Part shown: positions 1 to 6,930 of the stretch, piece after piece
Layout of the letters: each line of letters starts with the position of its first letter
How positions within the stretch are numbered: the first letter of the stretch is position 1
Assembly (NCBI GenBank): GCA_002197545.1
Contig: NFUO01000661.1
Location: forward strand, 1-9,113
Direction: 5' to 3'
From: Acidobacteria subdivision 2 bacterium RH1 MAG20
Lineage (GTDB): Bacteria > Acidobacteriota > Terriglobia > Terriglobales > Acidobacteriaceae
Length of the DNA: 9,113 nucleotides
The notes under the pieces: generated by a model
Seen by the model: the letters and a program-made list of their open reading frames with translations, nothing else
Told to the model about the DNA's origin: nothing
The model's database searches: none
Position numbers and translations under genes: made by a program

Positions 1-382
1 CAAGAGTCGGCATGCGCCGCTCTGCAAACTGAAACTCTGTCCAGCCGCCGACGACGCGGACCCATTGCGGGGCCGGGGTACGCAGAACTTGCTCTTTCAA
101 CATGCGCATTGCATCGGCAAGAGAGGGAACGCTGTCCCAGCGAAGCTCCAGGTTATAGTGCAGTCCCCCGCGGATCACGTGCATATGGGAGTCGTTAAGC
201 CCGGGAATCACTGTGTGGCCGCCCAGGTCCACGAGTTTTGTGCCGGCCTCGCGATTCTGGAGCAAATTGGAGGAGGTGCCTGTGGCAAGCACCTTTCCAT
301 CCTCAACAGCCATCGCTTCGGCGAAGTACGGGGTCGAGTTGGTCGCGATCTTTCCGTTGTGATAGATCGTCTTCTGAGACAT
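1..382 (-). CDS. YtcJ-like amidohydrolase, N-terminal fragment (runs off the left edge)
   Basis: The first 127 codons of a metal-dependent amidohydrolase are present; the rest lies beyond position 1. The N-terminus has the small beta-sandwich start typical of the family (TIYHNGKIAT, then AMAVEDGKVLATG). It is followed by VIPGLNDSHMHV at about residues 58-69, where H66 and H68 form the HxH metal-binding pair that opens the TIM-barrel. The stretch around residues 103-120 (TPAPQWVRVVGGWTEFQFAE) fits the YtcJ/ExeE-like subgroup, which hydrolyses C-N bonds; the substrate is not predictable. The ATG at 380-382 is preceded by GGAGGA (387-392) with 4-base spacing. It follows the isochorismatase-family gene by 76 bases, and a hairpin lies between them. 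The pair of hydrolases may act on related amides. The family call is firm; the substrate is unknown. Confidence 0.88.
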   Translation of the reverse strand, partial: MSQKTIYHNGKIATNSTPYFAEAMAVEDGKVLATGTSSNLLQNREAGTKLVDLGGHTVIPGLNDSHMHVIRGGLHYNLELRWDSVPSLADAMRMLKEQVLRTPAPQWVRVVGGWTEFQFAERRMPTL

Positions 383-425
383 AGCGTCCTCCGTGGTTAT
401 CGAGCTGGTTGTGGAGAAAGTAAGG

Positions 426-450
426 CGGGGAAGGCGGTCAAGCTTCCCCG
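426..450 (-). terminator. Hairpin between the isochorismatase-family gene and the amidohydrolase gene
   Basis: A perfect 8-base inverted repeat (CGGGGAAG at 426-433, CTTCCCCG at 443-450) with a 9-base loop begins 8 bases past the stop of the upstream gene. On the minus strand it is followed by CCTTACTTTCTCC, which is pyrimidine-rich but has no real U run. It could be a weak or partial terminator, or an mRNA-stabilising stem between cistrons. Little room remains for a separate promoter before the next start at 382, which argues against full termination. Confidence 0.35.
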
Positions 451-458
451 GCTACTAC

Positions 459-1151
459 TTACTTGTGAGCTAGCTCAAGCGGTGGCGTCCAATCGGGAAG
501 TTCCGTTGGCGACGCGCCATGCACCATCGTGTAGGCATATTCGACGCCCATTCCGTACGCACCTGTGTGTGCCTTTACAATGTCCATCACTGCGTCATAG
601 GTCTCCCTCTGGGCCCAGTCCCGCTGCCACTCGAGCATGACCTGGATCCAGGTGACCGGCTTGGCCCCCGCCTGCTCCACGCGGCGCATTGCGGCATCAT
701 GCGTCTTGACATCGAGGTCGCCACAGAGGTCCTCCACCACATACACTTCGTAGCCGTCTGCGATAGCCTGGATCGTGGGAAAAGCTACACAGACCTCCGT
801 CCAGAGTCCTGCGAGTACGATCTTTTTACGACCTGTGGCCTTGATGGCCGCAACGAACTTTGCATCGTCCCAGGAGTTCATGCTGCTGCGTTCGATGGGC
901 GCGATGTCGGGGAACTGCGCCTTGAGTTGCGGCCAGATATAGCCGCTGAAGGCTTTCGTCTCGACCGTGCTGAGAATCGTGGGCAAGCCGAACACTTTGG
1001 TCGCCTTTGAGAAACCCACGACGTTGTTAATGAGGCTTTGACGATCGATGCTGGTAATTCCGAACAGCATCTGTGGCTGGTGATCGATAAGCGCCACGAC
1101 GCAATTGTCTGGCGTGAGCAACCCCTTTTCACTTCGTTTTGCGAGTGACAT
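459..1151 (-). CDS. Isochorismatase-family cysteine hydrolase (YcaC-like)
   Basis: This 230-residue protein matches the YcaC branch of the isochorismatase-like hydrolase fold over most of its length. The putative nucleophile C121 sits in LAGLWTEVCVAFPTIQA (113-129), with the family's cis-peptide-type context. The acidic triad member is D23 in ALIDHQPQMLF. The basic position appears to be R88 in APIERSSMNSWDD, where YcaC-type proteins also carry a basic residue. YcaC itself has no firmly assigned substrate; relatives cleave amides, N-carbamoyl groups or vinyl ethers. The C-terminus after about residue 185 is longer than in E. coli YcaC and ends with PDWTPPLELAHK. The ATG at 1149-1151 has AAAGGAGA just upstream. 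It lies between a FabG-like SDR and an amidohydrolase. Family is sure; substrate is open. No signal peptide, so cytoplasmic. Confidence 0.92.
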   Translation of the reverse strand: MSLAKRSEKGLLTPDNCVVALIDHQPQMLFGITSIDRQSLINNVVGFSKATKVFGLPTILSTVETKAFSGYIWPQLKAQFPDIAPIERSSMNSWDDAKFVAAIKATGRKKIVLAGLWTEVCVAFPTIQAIADGYEVYVVEDLCGDLDVKTHDAAMRRVEQAGAKPVTWIQVMLEWQRDWAQRETYDAVMDIVKAHTGAYGMGVEYAYTMVHGASPTELPDWTPPLELAHK

Positions 1152-1368
1152 AGCTTCATCTCCTTTGTTTGCGTTGTCAGCGCGTTGGTTTAGATTTCAT
1201 TGCAGCGCGGATGTGCATGCAGACACTCCGCGCCCGTTGTCCTGTAGTTCTCCAGTACATCTCGTTCATGCCGGATACCATCTTGCGCTTGCGGATACGG
1301 ACACCCGACATATCGATCGTGACCACGTCGTGTAGGCTGCATTCGTTTTCACGTAGCTAACCGATCAG

Positions 1369-2136
1369 TTACGCGTTCCAGCCCCCGTCGACAGTCAGGT
1401 TCTCGCCATTGATGAACGCGGACTCCGGATGAGCCAGGAATGCGACCGCGGATGCAATCTCCTCGACTCGGCCGAACCGACCAACGCTGGTTAGTTTCTT
1501 CATGACCTCCGAGGCCGGACCACCGTCATCGGGACTAAGTTCCGTATCTATTGGTCCGGGTTGCACTCCGTTCACAGTAACTCCGGTTGAGCCAAGTTCG
1601 CGAGAAAGGCCGCGAGTAAACCCATGCACGGCAAACTTCGTAGCGATGTATATCGTTACGCCGGAAAGGGGCGCAGCCTCTCCGAAGCAGGATCCGATGT
1701 TGATAATCCGGCCCCACTTCTGCGGAATCATCCGACGCGCAGCGTCCTTCGACAACGCGATCAGAGACCGGACGTTGAGATCGAAGTGTTTGTCGTAGGA
1801 GTCTTCCGCGCCATCCATGAAGGGGCCAAAGACGACTGTGCCTGCATTGTTTACGAGGATGTCGAGACGGTCACCGAAAGAGCCACCGAAAACCCTGTCA
1901 ATCGATGCGATCAGATGGTTCGTGCCCTCAATGGTGCTGAGATCAGCGACCACGGCCTCTGCCTTCCCGCCCGCATCGCGGATCTCCTTCACGACCTTTT
2001 CAGCACGAGCTGGACTTGCGGCGTAGTTGACGATGACGGATGCGCCCTCGGCGGCCAAACGGATAGCGATGGCAGCTCCGATTCCGCGCGACGATCCTGT
2101 GACGAGTGCAAGTTTGTTCTCCAAGGGCCTGGACAT
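1369..2136 (-). CDS. SDR family oxidoreductase, FabG-like
   Basis: A 255-residue classical short-chain dehydrogenase that interconverts a ketone and an alcohol with a nicotinamide cofactor. The Rossmann motif TGSSRGIG is at 13-20, NNAG at 96-99, catalytic S149 in INIGSCFG, and Y163/K167 in YIATK. The C-terminal NGENLTVDGGWNA is the usual family ending. R in SSRGIG, and NYA rather than an acidic residue after beta-2, point to NADP(H) (inference). The open frame extends upstream to 2196, but the ATG at 2134-2136 has AGGAG at 2144-2148 with 7-base spacing, and the family alignment starts there. Best resemblance is to FabG-type 3-oxoacyl reductases. In this company a catabolic keto-substrate is more likely than fatty acid synthesis. 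It lies 186 bases downstream of the crotonase gene. Confidence 0.93.
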   Translation of the reverse strand: MSRPLENKLALVTGSSRGIGAAIAIRLAAEGASVIVNYAASPARAEKVVKEIRDAGGKAEAVVADLSTIEGTNHLIASIDRVFGGSFGDRLDILVNNAGTVVFGPFMDGAEDSYDKHFDLNVRSLIALSKDAARRMIPQKWGRIINIGSCFGEAAPLSGVTIYIATKFAVHGFTRGLSRELGSTGVTVNGVQPGPIDTELSPDDGGPASEVMKKLTSVGRFGRVEEIASAVAFLAHPESAFINGENLTVDGGWNA

Positions 2137-2322
2137 GTTCAATCTCCTATCTGGACAATGTTCTTTCTGGGCAGGCACGCGATATTTGGACACCATCCGA
2201 GATACTCGCGCCCAACCACCGCGGTGCGTTCACCTTCTCCCGCAAGGGCCAATCGGTGAATACCGAATTCTCCGACCGGCTGCGTGTCAAATCGCGGCGC
2301 CGACCGGATGAATTCTTCGCCT

Positions 2323-3129
2323 TCATGCAACGTTTGCTGTCGAAGCCTGACGTTCGGATTTGGTTTGCTTCGACTTCACAAGGTCGGCTGCAGACGCTCC
2401 TTCAAGCGAAAGCCCGTAACCAACTTCGTGCACAATGCGCTCTTTCAGGGGCTGGATGAAGTGAATCCGCGTATTACGACGCGTTACCTCGGGGACCTTT
2501 AGGTAGAGCGCGGCCAATTCGTGTGCCCGGGCGAGAGCCTTACCGTTCGGCGTGACCTCGGCTACGACTCCCCATTCGTGTGCCGTACGTGCCGGCACCT
2601 GTTGCAGGTTTATGAGGAACACCTCGGCGCGTCCCGCTCCCGCGCGATAACTCCAAGTGGTAAAGATTCCGTCACCGGGCGTAACACCAGCGGCAAAGTG
2701 GGCCACATCCTGGAAGGTCGCCCCCTCGGCAGCCACAATCACATTGGCGAGCAGCAGATAATCAGTGTGAATATGCGCGCGCCCCTCGACCGCCGCAATG
2801 AGCGGCACACGTATGTTGGCGATGTTTTCCAGAACCTGAACACCTTCGTCGTGAATCTGGCTCCAGATGCCAGGATCGCCGGGGTTGCCCCAAGAGGACC
2901 AATCGACATCTGTAATGAAGTCTCCGCCTGCGCCCGTCAGGATTACGATCTTGTTGGCTCGATCCTGCGAAATACGATAGAAGGCCTCGACAAACTCAGT
3001 GTGAGTTTGTGCGGTCATAAGGCACGGCCCTCCGTTGGTGTGAAGTGAAACTGTCAGCACGCCGTTGGCGTCTCGAGTCAGCTTTACGTACTGATAAGCA
3101 GTGAAGTAGTCAGGTTGAGCTGTTTGCAT
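2323..3129 (-). CDS. Crotonase-family beta-diketone hydrolase (6-oxocamphor hydrolase-like)
   Basis: This 268-residue protein has the crotonase fold, but its best match from memory is 6-oxocamphor hydrolase of Rhodococcus rather than enoyl-CoA hydratase. That enzyme cleaves a C-C bond of a cyclic beta-diketone by a retro-Claisen reaction, without CoA. Its functional residues H45, H122, H145, D154 and E244 line up with H43, H121, H144, D153 and E243 here, almost number for number. W40 is replaced by M38 and F82 by W80. Shared stretches include NKIVILTGAGGDF (59-71), VPLIAAVEG (108-116), ATFQDVAHF (137-145) and TPGDG (150-154). The C-terminus after about residue 250 is a Lys/Ser-rich tail. The ATG at 3127-3129 has AAAGGAG at 3136-3142. 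SDR genes lie on both sides, a sensible context for making or using ketones. Family certain; subfamily likely; the natural diketone is unknown. Confidence 0.85.
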   Translation of the reverse strand: MQTAQPDYFTAYQYVKLTRDANGVLTVSLHTNGGPCLMTAQTHTEFVEAFYRISQDRANKIVILTGAGGDFITDVDWSSWGNPGDPGIWSQIHDEGVQVLENIANIRVPLIAAVEGRAHIHTDYLLLANVIVAAEGATFQDVAHFAAGVTPGDGIFTTWSYRAGAGRAEVFLINLQQVPARTAHEWGVVAEVTPNGKALARAHELAALYLKVPEVTRRNTRIHFIQPLKERIVHEVGYGLSLEGASAADLVKSKQTKSERQASTANVA

Positions 3130-3231
3130 TGGAGTCTCCTTTGTGTTTGGGTGCTGGGCATGAATCGTCTACAAGGGTTCGAAAGTCTTAGACAACTCAG
3201 GATGGATCTCGAACCGAAAATGCGCGGGAAA

Positions 3232-3984
3232 TCAGATCTGCGCTACGCCGCCATCAACAAAGAGTTCAATTCCCGTGATGTAACTCGCCTCGTCGGATGC
3301 GAGGAAGGAGACAGCAGTGGCGATTTCGTCCGGATCACCGAGCCGTCCCAACGGTACGTTCTTTGCAAGTTCCTCTTTCAGCTTGACAAGTGCGTCGCCC
3401 TGTTGCCAGGTATCAAAGATCGGCGTATCAATGTGGCCCGGACTCAGCGTATTCACGCGAATCATGCGCCCGCGGAGTTCGTTGCTCCAGGTGCGTGCAA
3501 ATGAGCGGATGGCTGCCTTGGTAGCGCTATAGACACTGATATCCGGAAATCCCTTGATCGAAGCGATGGAACCGGTAAGAATGATCGATGCGCCGTCATT
3601 CAGCAGGGGCAACGCTTTCTGGACAGTGAAGAAGGTTCCCTTTACATTCACGTTGAAGTGGGAATCGAAGAACTTCTCATCCACTGTTTCAAATTGGGCG
3701 ATCTGAGCGATCCCGGCATTCGCGAAGAGCACGTCGATATTGCGTTTTCGCGTCCTCACCGCGCCATATAGACGGTCAAGATCTGCCAGATTGGAGACAT
3801 CGCCCTGAATTGCAGTAACGTTCTTACCGATTGCGGCCACTGCCTCGTCGAGCTGCTCCCTGCGGCGACCGATGATGAACACGTGCTCCATACCTTGATC
3901 GACGAACCGCTTGGCTGTTGCCAACCCCATGCCCGTCGATCCACCAGTGACGACCGCGAGTTTGCCTTCAAATTTGAATGCCAA
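3232..3984 (-). CDS. SDR family oxidoreductase with a TTG start
   Basis: A 250-residue classical SDR. Counted from the TTG, TGGSTGMG is at 13-20, the NAG motif is in FANAG at about 88-92, S139 is in ILTGSIAS, and Y152/K156 are in YSATK. It ends with GIELFVDGGVAQI, typical of the family. The residues after beta-2 are GRR, which favours NADP(H) (inference). No ATG gives a sensible N-terminus. The TTG at 3982-3984 is 7 bases from a strong AAAGGAG (3992-3998), and gives MAFKFEGKLAVVTGG. An upstream in-frame TTG at 4008 would put that Shine-Dalgarno inside the gene. A sigma-54 promoter candidate lies about 95 bases upstream. It precedes the beta-diketone hydrolase gene by 102 bases. Substrate not predictable. 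Confidence 0.92.
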   Translation of the reverse strand: MAFKFEGKLAVVTGGSTGMGLATAKRFVDQGMEHVFIIGRRREQLDEAVAAIGKNVTAIQGDVSNLADLDRLYGAVRTRKRNIDVLFANAGIAQIAQFETVDEKFFDSHFNVNVKGTFFTVQKALPLLNDGASIILTGSIASIKGFPDISVYSATKAAIRSFARTWSNELRGRMIRVNTLSPGHIDTPIFDTWQQGDALVKLKEELAKNVPLGRLGDPDEIATAVSFLASDEASYITGIELFVDGGVAQI

Positions 3985-3991
3985 AGCGAGT

Positions 3992-3998
3992 CTCCTTT
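3992..3998 (-). promoter_or_regulatory. Shine-Dalgarno AAAGGAG deciding the TTG start
   Basis: AAAGGAG on the minus strand, 7 bases before the TTG at 3982-3984. The 12-base string CAAAGGAGACTC is shared exactly with the leader of the next gene, the crotonase (3129). This supports TTG as the real start of the SDR gene. Confidence 0.75.
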
Positions 3999-4077
3999 GC
4001 TGTCTCAAAATGTTGTGCAGTTATGGCTACGCCCCTGGTTTGTACTGTCGGCATCGCTTCGCGTTCGATATTCCAAC

Positions 4078-4094
4078 AGCAATCGGGTTGCCAG
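4078..4094 (-). promoter_or_regulatory. Candidate sigma-54 (-24/-12) promoter
   Basis: The minus strand reads CTGGCAACCCGATTGCT. Against the consensus YTGGCACGRNNNTTGCW this keeps YTGGCA, the invariant GG and GC at correct spacing, and TTGCW; it misses only the central CGR. Transcription would start near 4067, leaving a leader of about 80 bases to the TTG start at 3984. Sigma-54 promoters need an enhancer-binding activator, and none is encoded in the window. Confidence 0.45.
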
Positions 4095-4348
4095 AATGCG
4101 CTTTCGATTAGGCGCTTGAGTTCAGGTACTTTGTGGAATTGAGAGCGTTGGGAGATGCGGCTACGCGTCGATCTTCTGGCGTCATGACAGAAAGCAGATT
4201 GACGCGATGCGCGAGCGCAGTTCTCTCACGCGTTCAGCCGTACCTTCAGACAAACCGGAATGTATGCTCCGCTGTCGTGCAATCGAAGAATGAGGATGTC
4301 CGTCGGTCTGGGTTTTCGTTTGTAGCCGCGCTTTTCGGATGTCTACGG

Positions 4349-5119
4349 TTACAGCTTCGACCCACCGTCCACCGGAATGCTTGCCCCGGTGACCCACCGG
4401 GCACAATTGGAGGCGAGGAATGCGATCACGTCGGCGACATCATCGGGTTTACCTATTCTCTTGAGCGACTGCATGTTGAGTGCAAGATTGCGGCCTGCTT
4501 CCGTTTTGGTGAAATTGGACATATCGGTTTCAATAATCCCAGGCGCAACAGCGTTCACACGGATGCCACGTGGGCCTAACTGCGAGGCCCAGTGTTTTAC
4601 GAGGGTCTCCAAGGCACCCTTGGTTGCGGCATAAGCCGGTATCAAGGACGCACCTGCCTGTCCGGGAGAGCCAGGGGAAACGCGAGCGGCTAGCGAAGTG
4701 GTCACGATTACGCTGGAGCCCTCACCCAACAACGGAAGAAGCTGCTGCAACAGAAAGAAGGGCGCACGCACATTCGTTGCGAAGAGACTGTCAAAATCGG
4801 CAATTGTGTGATCTTCGATTCGCGCCGCTTTAGAGATCCCCGCATTCGCGACCAGGACGTCGAGCCGATCTCCTACCAGGGTGTGCACCTTCGCGGCGAG
4901 TTCGGAGGGTCCTTCCGGTGCTTCAAGATCAGAGCCTACTGCATCTGCGCTGCCGCCTCCACTTCGGATCTCGGCGACGACTGAATCTGCATCTCGTTTT
5001 GATTTCCCGTAATGAACAAGAACATGAGCGCCAGCATTAGCCAGAGCCAATGCGGTTGCACGACCGATGCCGCGCGACGCTCCTGTTACAAGTGCTTTGG
5101 GCTTTGCGAGGCTTGTCAC
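4349..5119 (-). CDS. SDR family oxidoreductase with a GTG start
   Basis: A 256-residue SDR. Counted from the GTG, TGASRGIG is at 12-19, NAG is in VANAG at about 90-94, S142 is in VTTSLAAR, and Y163/K167 are in YAATK. The Ser-Tyr spacing is 21 residues rather than about 13, because of an insert rich in Ser, Pro and Gly (SPGSPGQAGASLIP); the insert may shape the substrate pocket. ASRGIG, and HYGKS after beta-2, suggest NADP(H). The GTG at 5117-5119 is 8 bases from AAGGA (5128-5132) and gives MTSLAKPKALVTG. The longer frame from a TTG at 5137 would place the start upstream of that Shine-Dalgarno. It follows poxB by only 46 bases, so the two are probably co-transcribed. Substrate unknown. Confidence 0.92.
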   Translation of the reverse strand: MTSLAKPKALVTGASRGIGRATALALANAGAHVLVHYGKSKRDADSVVAEIRSGGGSADAVGSDLEAPEGPSELAAKVHTLVGDRLDVLVANAGISKAARIEDHTIADFDSLFATNVRAPFFLLQQLLPLLGEGSSVIVTTSLAARVSPGSPGQAGASLIPAYAATKGALETLVKHWASQLGPRGIRVNAVAPGIIETDMSNFTKTEAGRNLALNMQSLKRIGKPDDVADVIAFLASNCARWVTGASIPVDGGSKL

Positions 5120-5165
5120 TTCGTGTTTCCTTGACAAGAGTCAGTAAACTTCCGTCCCACTTCAG

Positions 5166-6893
5166 CTACCGGATGAGATTCACCGTCGCAAGATCGATAA
5201 TCTCGTCCCCATACCCGTTGAGAATTGCCCTGAGGGCAAAAAGGCCGAAGCCTTTCGCCTGCTCGAAAGTGATGGTCGGGGGCATCGACAGTTCCTGTCT
5301 GCTTACAAGAACCTCGATCAGCGCTGGCCCGTCGTGTTGGAGAGCTTGCTCAATCATGGACGGCACTTGACTTGGCGTTTCTGCCGTCAGACCAAGGAGA
5401 CCCGCAGCTTCGGCCAGCTTTGCGAAGTTCGGGTTCCGCAGATCGGTTCCAAAATCGACAATCCCCGCTGCCTTCATCTCCAGTTCGACAAAGGCCAATG
5501 ACTCGTTCTTGAAAACAATGATCTTGACGGGCGCGCGCAATTGGCACAGCGAGAGCAGGTCCCCCATGAGCATTGCAAGACCACCGTCGCCCGATAGGGA
5601 GATTACCTGGCGCCCCGAATGGCTCACCTGGGCGCCTATAGCCTGGGGCAATGCATTCGCCATCGAGCCGTGGTTGAAAGAGCCGAGCAGGCGCCGTTTG
5701 CCGTTCATGGTCAAATAGCGTGCCGCCCAGATAGTCGGCGTGCCGACATCGCAGGTGAAAATTGCATCTTCGGCAGCCAACTCGTTGAGGACTCGAACAA
5801 CATACTGCGGATGGATCGGTTTCTTGCCAGATTCCCCTGTCGCAAGTTCATCGAGACCCCTCCTCACCTTCTGGTAATTTTCCAGGGAGGTCTTCAAATG
5901 CCAATCGTCCTGGTTTTGCGTCAGCTTCGGCAGAAGGGCCTGCAGAGTCGTTTTTGTATCTCCTACAAAGCCATAGTCGACCTTGGTGCGCCGGCCTAAT
6001 TGTTCTCCCCGGATGTCGATCTGTACGACCGTCGCTTCCTTCGGGAAGAACTGCTGATACGGAAAGTCCGTTCCGATCATGAGCAACACATCGCAGGTCA
6101 TCATCGCGCGATAACCCGACGAAAACCCCAGGAGGCCAGTCATACCCACATCGTATGGATTGTCGTACTCGATAAATTCTTTTCCACGCATGGCATGCAC
6201 GATTGGGGCGTTCAGTCTGGCCGCAAGTTCAACCAACTCCGCGTGAGCTCCCGCGCAGCCCGCCCCGGCAAGGATCGTTGTCTTCGTGGATCCATTGAGT
6301 CGGGTTGCCAACGTCTCAATTTCATCACTGGTGGGACATACAGTCGGTCTGGGCGGGGGAAAATGTAGCCGTGGTCCCTCTTCCGTTGCATCACGTAGCG
6401 CTATATCTCCGGGGATCGTAACCACTGCGACCCCACCACGCGAAACAGCAGTCTGGATGGCAATCTCGAGAACACGCGGCATCTGCTCCGGAAGCGAGAT
6501 CGATTGGCAGTAGTGACTGCATTGCGCGAAGAGGTGCTCCGGATTCGTTTCTTGAAAATAGCCGCTTCCAATTTCGCTGCTCGGGATCTGAGCTGCGATC
6601 GCGAGCACTGGGACGCGGCTGCGATGGCAGTCATAAAGACCGTTGATCAAATGCAGATTGCCTGGGCCGCAACTCCCCGCGCATACCGCCAGTCTTCCAG
6701 TCAGATGTGCTTCCGCGCCGGCCGCGAAGGCGGCTGCCTCTTCGTGGCGCATGTGAATCCATTGAATCTGGCTCTGCCGTCGAATCGAGTCGGTAATTCC
6801 ATTGAGGGAATCGCCGGAAACCCCGTAGAGCCTTTCGACGCCGGCCGCCGCAAGAGTTTGCACAAGCAGATCTGCCACTGTTTTTGTTGCCAC
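5166..6893 (-). CDS. poxB: Pyruvate dehydrogenase (quinone) / pyruvate oxidase PoxB
   Basis: This 575-residue thiamine-diphosphate and FAD enzyme oxidises pyruvate to acetate and CO2 and passes electrons to membrane quinone. It is nearly the length of E. coli PoxB (572) and matches it throughout: GVSGDSLNG (24-32), the catalytic glutamate E51 in RHEEAAAFAAGAEA, CAGSCGPGNLHLINGL (71-86), SSEIGSGYFQET (105-116), EYDNPYDVGMTGL (242-254), IFTCDVGTPTIWAARYL (378-394), GSFNHGSMANALPQAIGAQ (404-422), and the ThDP motif from GDGG (435-438) to N463. The C-terminal AKGFGLFALRAILNGYGDE region corresponds to the amphipathic lipid-activated tail. The GTG at 6891-6893 has AAGGAG at 6902-6907 with 8-base spacing and aligns with the E. 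coli N-terminus. A longer frame from 6920 is rejected. PoxB in E. coli is a stationary-phase, aerobic enzyme. The closely following SDR suggests co-transcription. Confidence 0.96.
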   Translation of the reverse strand: MATKTVADLLVQTLAAAGVERLYGVSGDSLNGITDSIRRQSQIQWIHMRHEEAAAFAAGAEAHLTGRLAVCAGSCGPGNLHLINGLYDCHRSRVPVLAIAAQIPSSEIGSGYFQETNPEHLFAQCSHYCQSISLPEQMPRVLEIAIQTAVSRGGVAVVTIPGDIALRDATEEGPRLHFPPPRPTVCPTSDEIETLATRLNGSTKTTILAGAGCAGAHAELVELAARLNAPIVHAMRGKEFIEYDNPYDVGMTGLLGFSSGYRAMMTCDVLLMIGTDFPYQQFFPKEATVVQIDIRGEQLGRRTKVDYGFVGDTKTTLQALLPKLTQNQDDWHLKTSLENYQKVRRGLDELATGESGKKPIHPQYVVRVLNELAAEDAIFTCDVGTPTIWAARYLTMNGKRRLLGSFNHGSMANALPQAIGAQVSHSGRQVISLSGDGGLAMLMGDLLSLCQLRAPVKIIVFKNESLAFVELEMKAAGIVDFGTDLRNPNFAKLAEAAGLLGLTAETPSQVPSMIEQALQHDGPALIEVLVSRQELSMPPTITFEQAKGFGLFALRAILNGYGDEIIDLATVNLIR

Positions 6894-6901
6894 CGTAATC
6901 G

Positions 6902-6907
6902 CTCCTT
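6902..6907 (-). promoter_or_regulatory. Shine-Dalgarno AAGGAG deciding the poxB GTG start
   Basis: AAGGAG lies 8 bases before the GTG at 6891-6893. Together with alignment to E. coli PoxB it fixes the start, even though a longer open frame exists. Confidence 0.7.
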
Positions 6908-6930
6908 CTTCATCCCGCAAAGCGGATCGT

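Larger units (their letters stand above)
3985..4348 (-). other. 364-base intergenic region without a convincing gene
   Basis: This is the longest gap in the window, between two co-directional SDR genes. On the minus strand all three frames are broken or give short basic peptides without family resemblance. A 74-codon frame (4182-4406) overlaps the end of the upstream SDR and has no Shine-Dalgarno. The plus-strand frames here also look like noise. What it does hold is a sigma-54-type promoter match (4078-4094) and the Shine-Dalgarno of the downstream SDR. It is the most likely place for a transcription start inside the block. Confidence 0.6.

Noticed and set aside
878..1159. Alternative minus-strand frame overlapping the start of the isochorismatase-family gene
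   Set aside because: It is out of frame with the recognised protein, and its start lies too close to the Shine-Dalgarno used by the real ATG at 1151.
1177..1311. A 44-codon basic minus-strand frame in the gap before the isochorismatase-family gene
   Set aside because: No Shine-Dalgarno before its ATG (1309-1311), no recognisable motif, and it has many internal Met and Arg codons as in random sequence. The rest of this 217-base gap shows nothing clear.
1314..1330. Imperfect palindrome CGATCGTGACCACGTCG as a possible operator
   Set aside because: Arms are only 4 perfect bases plus an offset extension; not distinguishable from chance without conservation data.
2137..2196. Longer N-terminus for the FabG-like SDR
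   Set aside because: The extra 20 residues precede the Shine-Dalgarno and the usual SDR N-terminus; the same reasoning removed upstream starts at 4008, 5137, 6920 and 7946.
65..2311. Several plus-strand open frames of 60-211 codons lying over the minus-strand genes, such as 65-640, 519-1010 and 1624-2259
   Set aside because: They lie antisense to well-supported genes, have no family resemblance and no good Shine-Dalgarno; they are products of codon bias on the other strand.
3176..3215. GGTTCGA ... TCGAACC inverted repeat, resembling a tRNA T-arm, as a tRNA fragment or attachment site
   Set aside because: No acceptor stem, anticodon arm or CCA context, and no integrase nearby; a 26-base loop makes it a weak structure.
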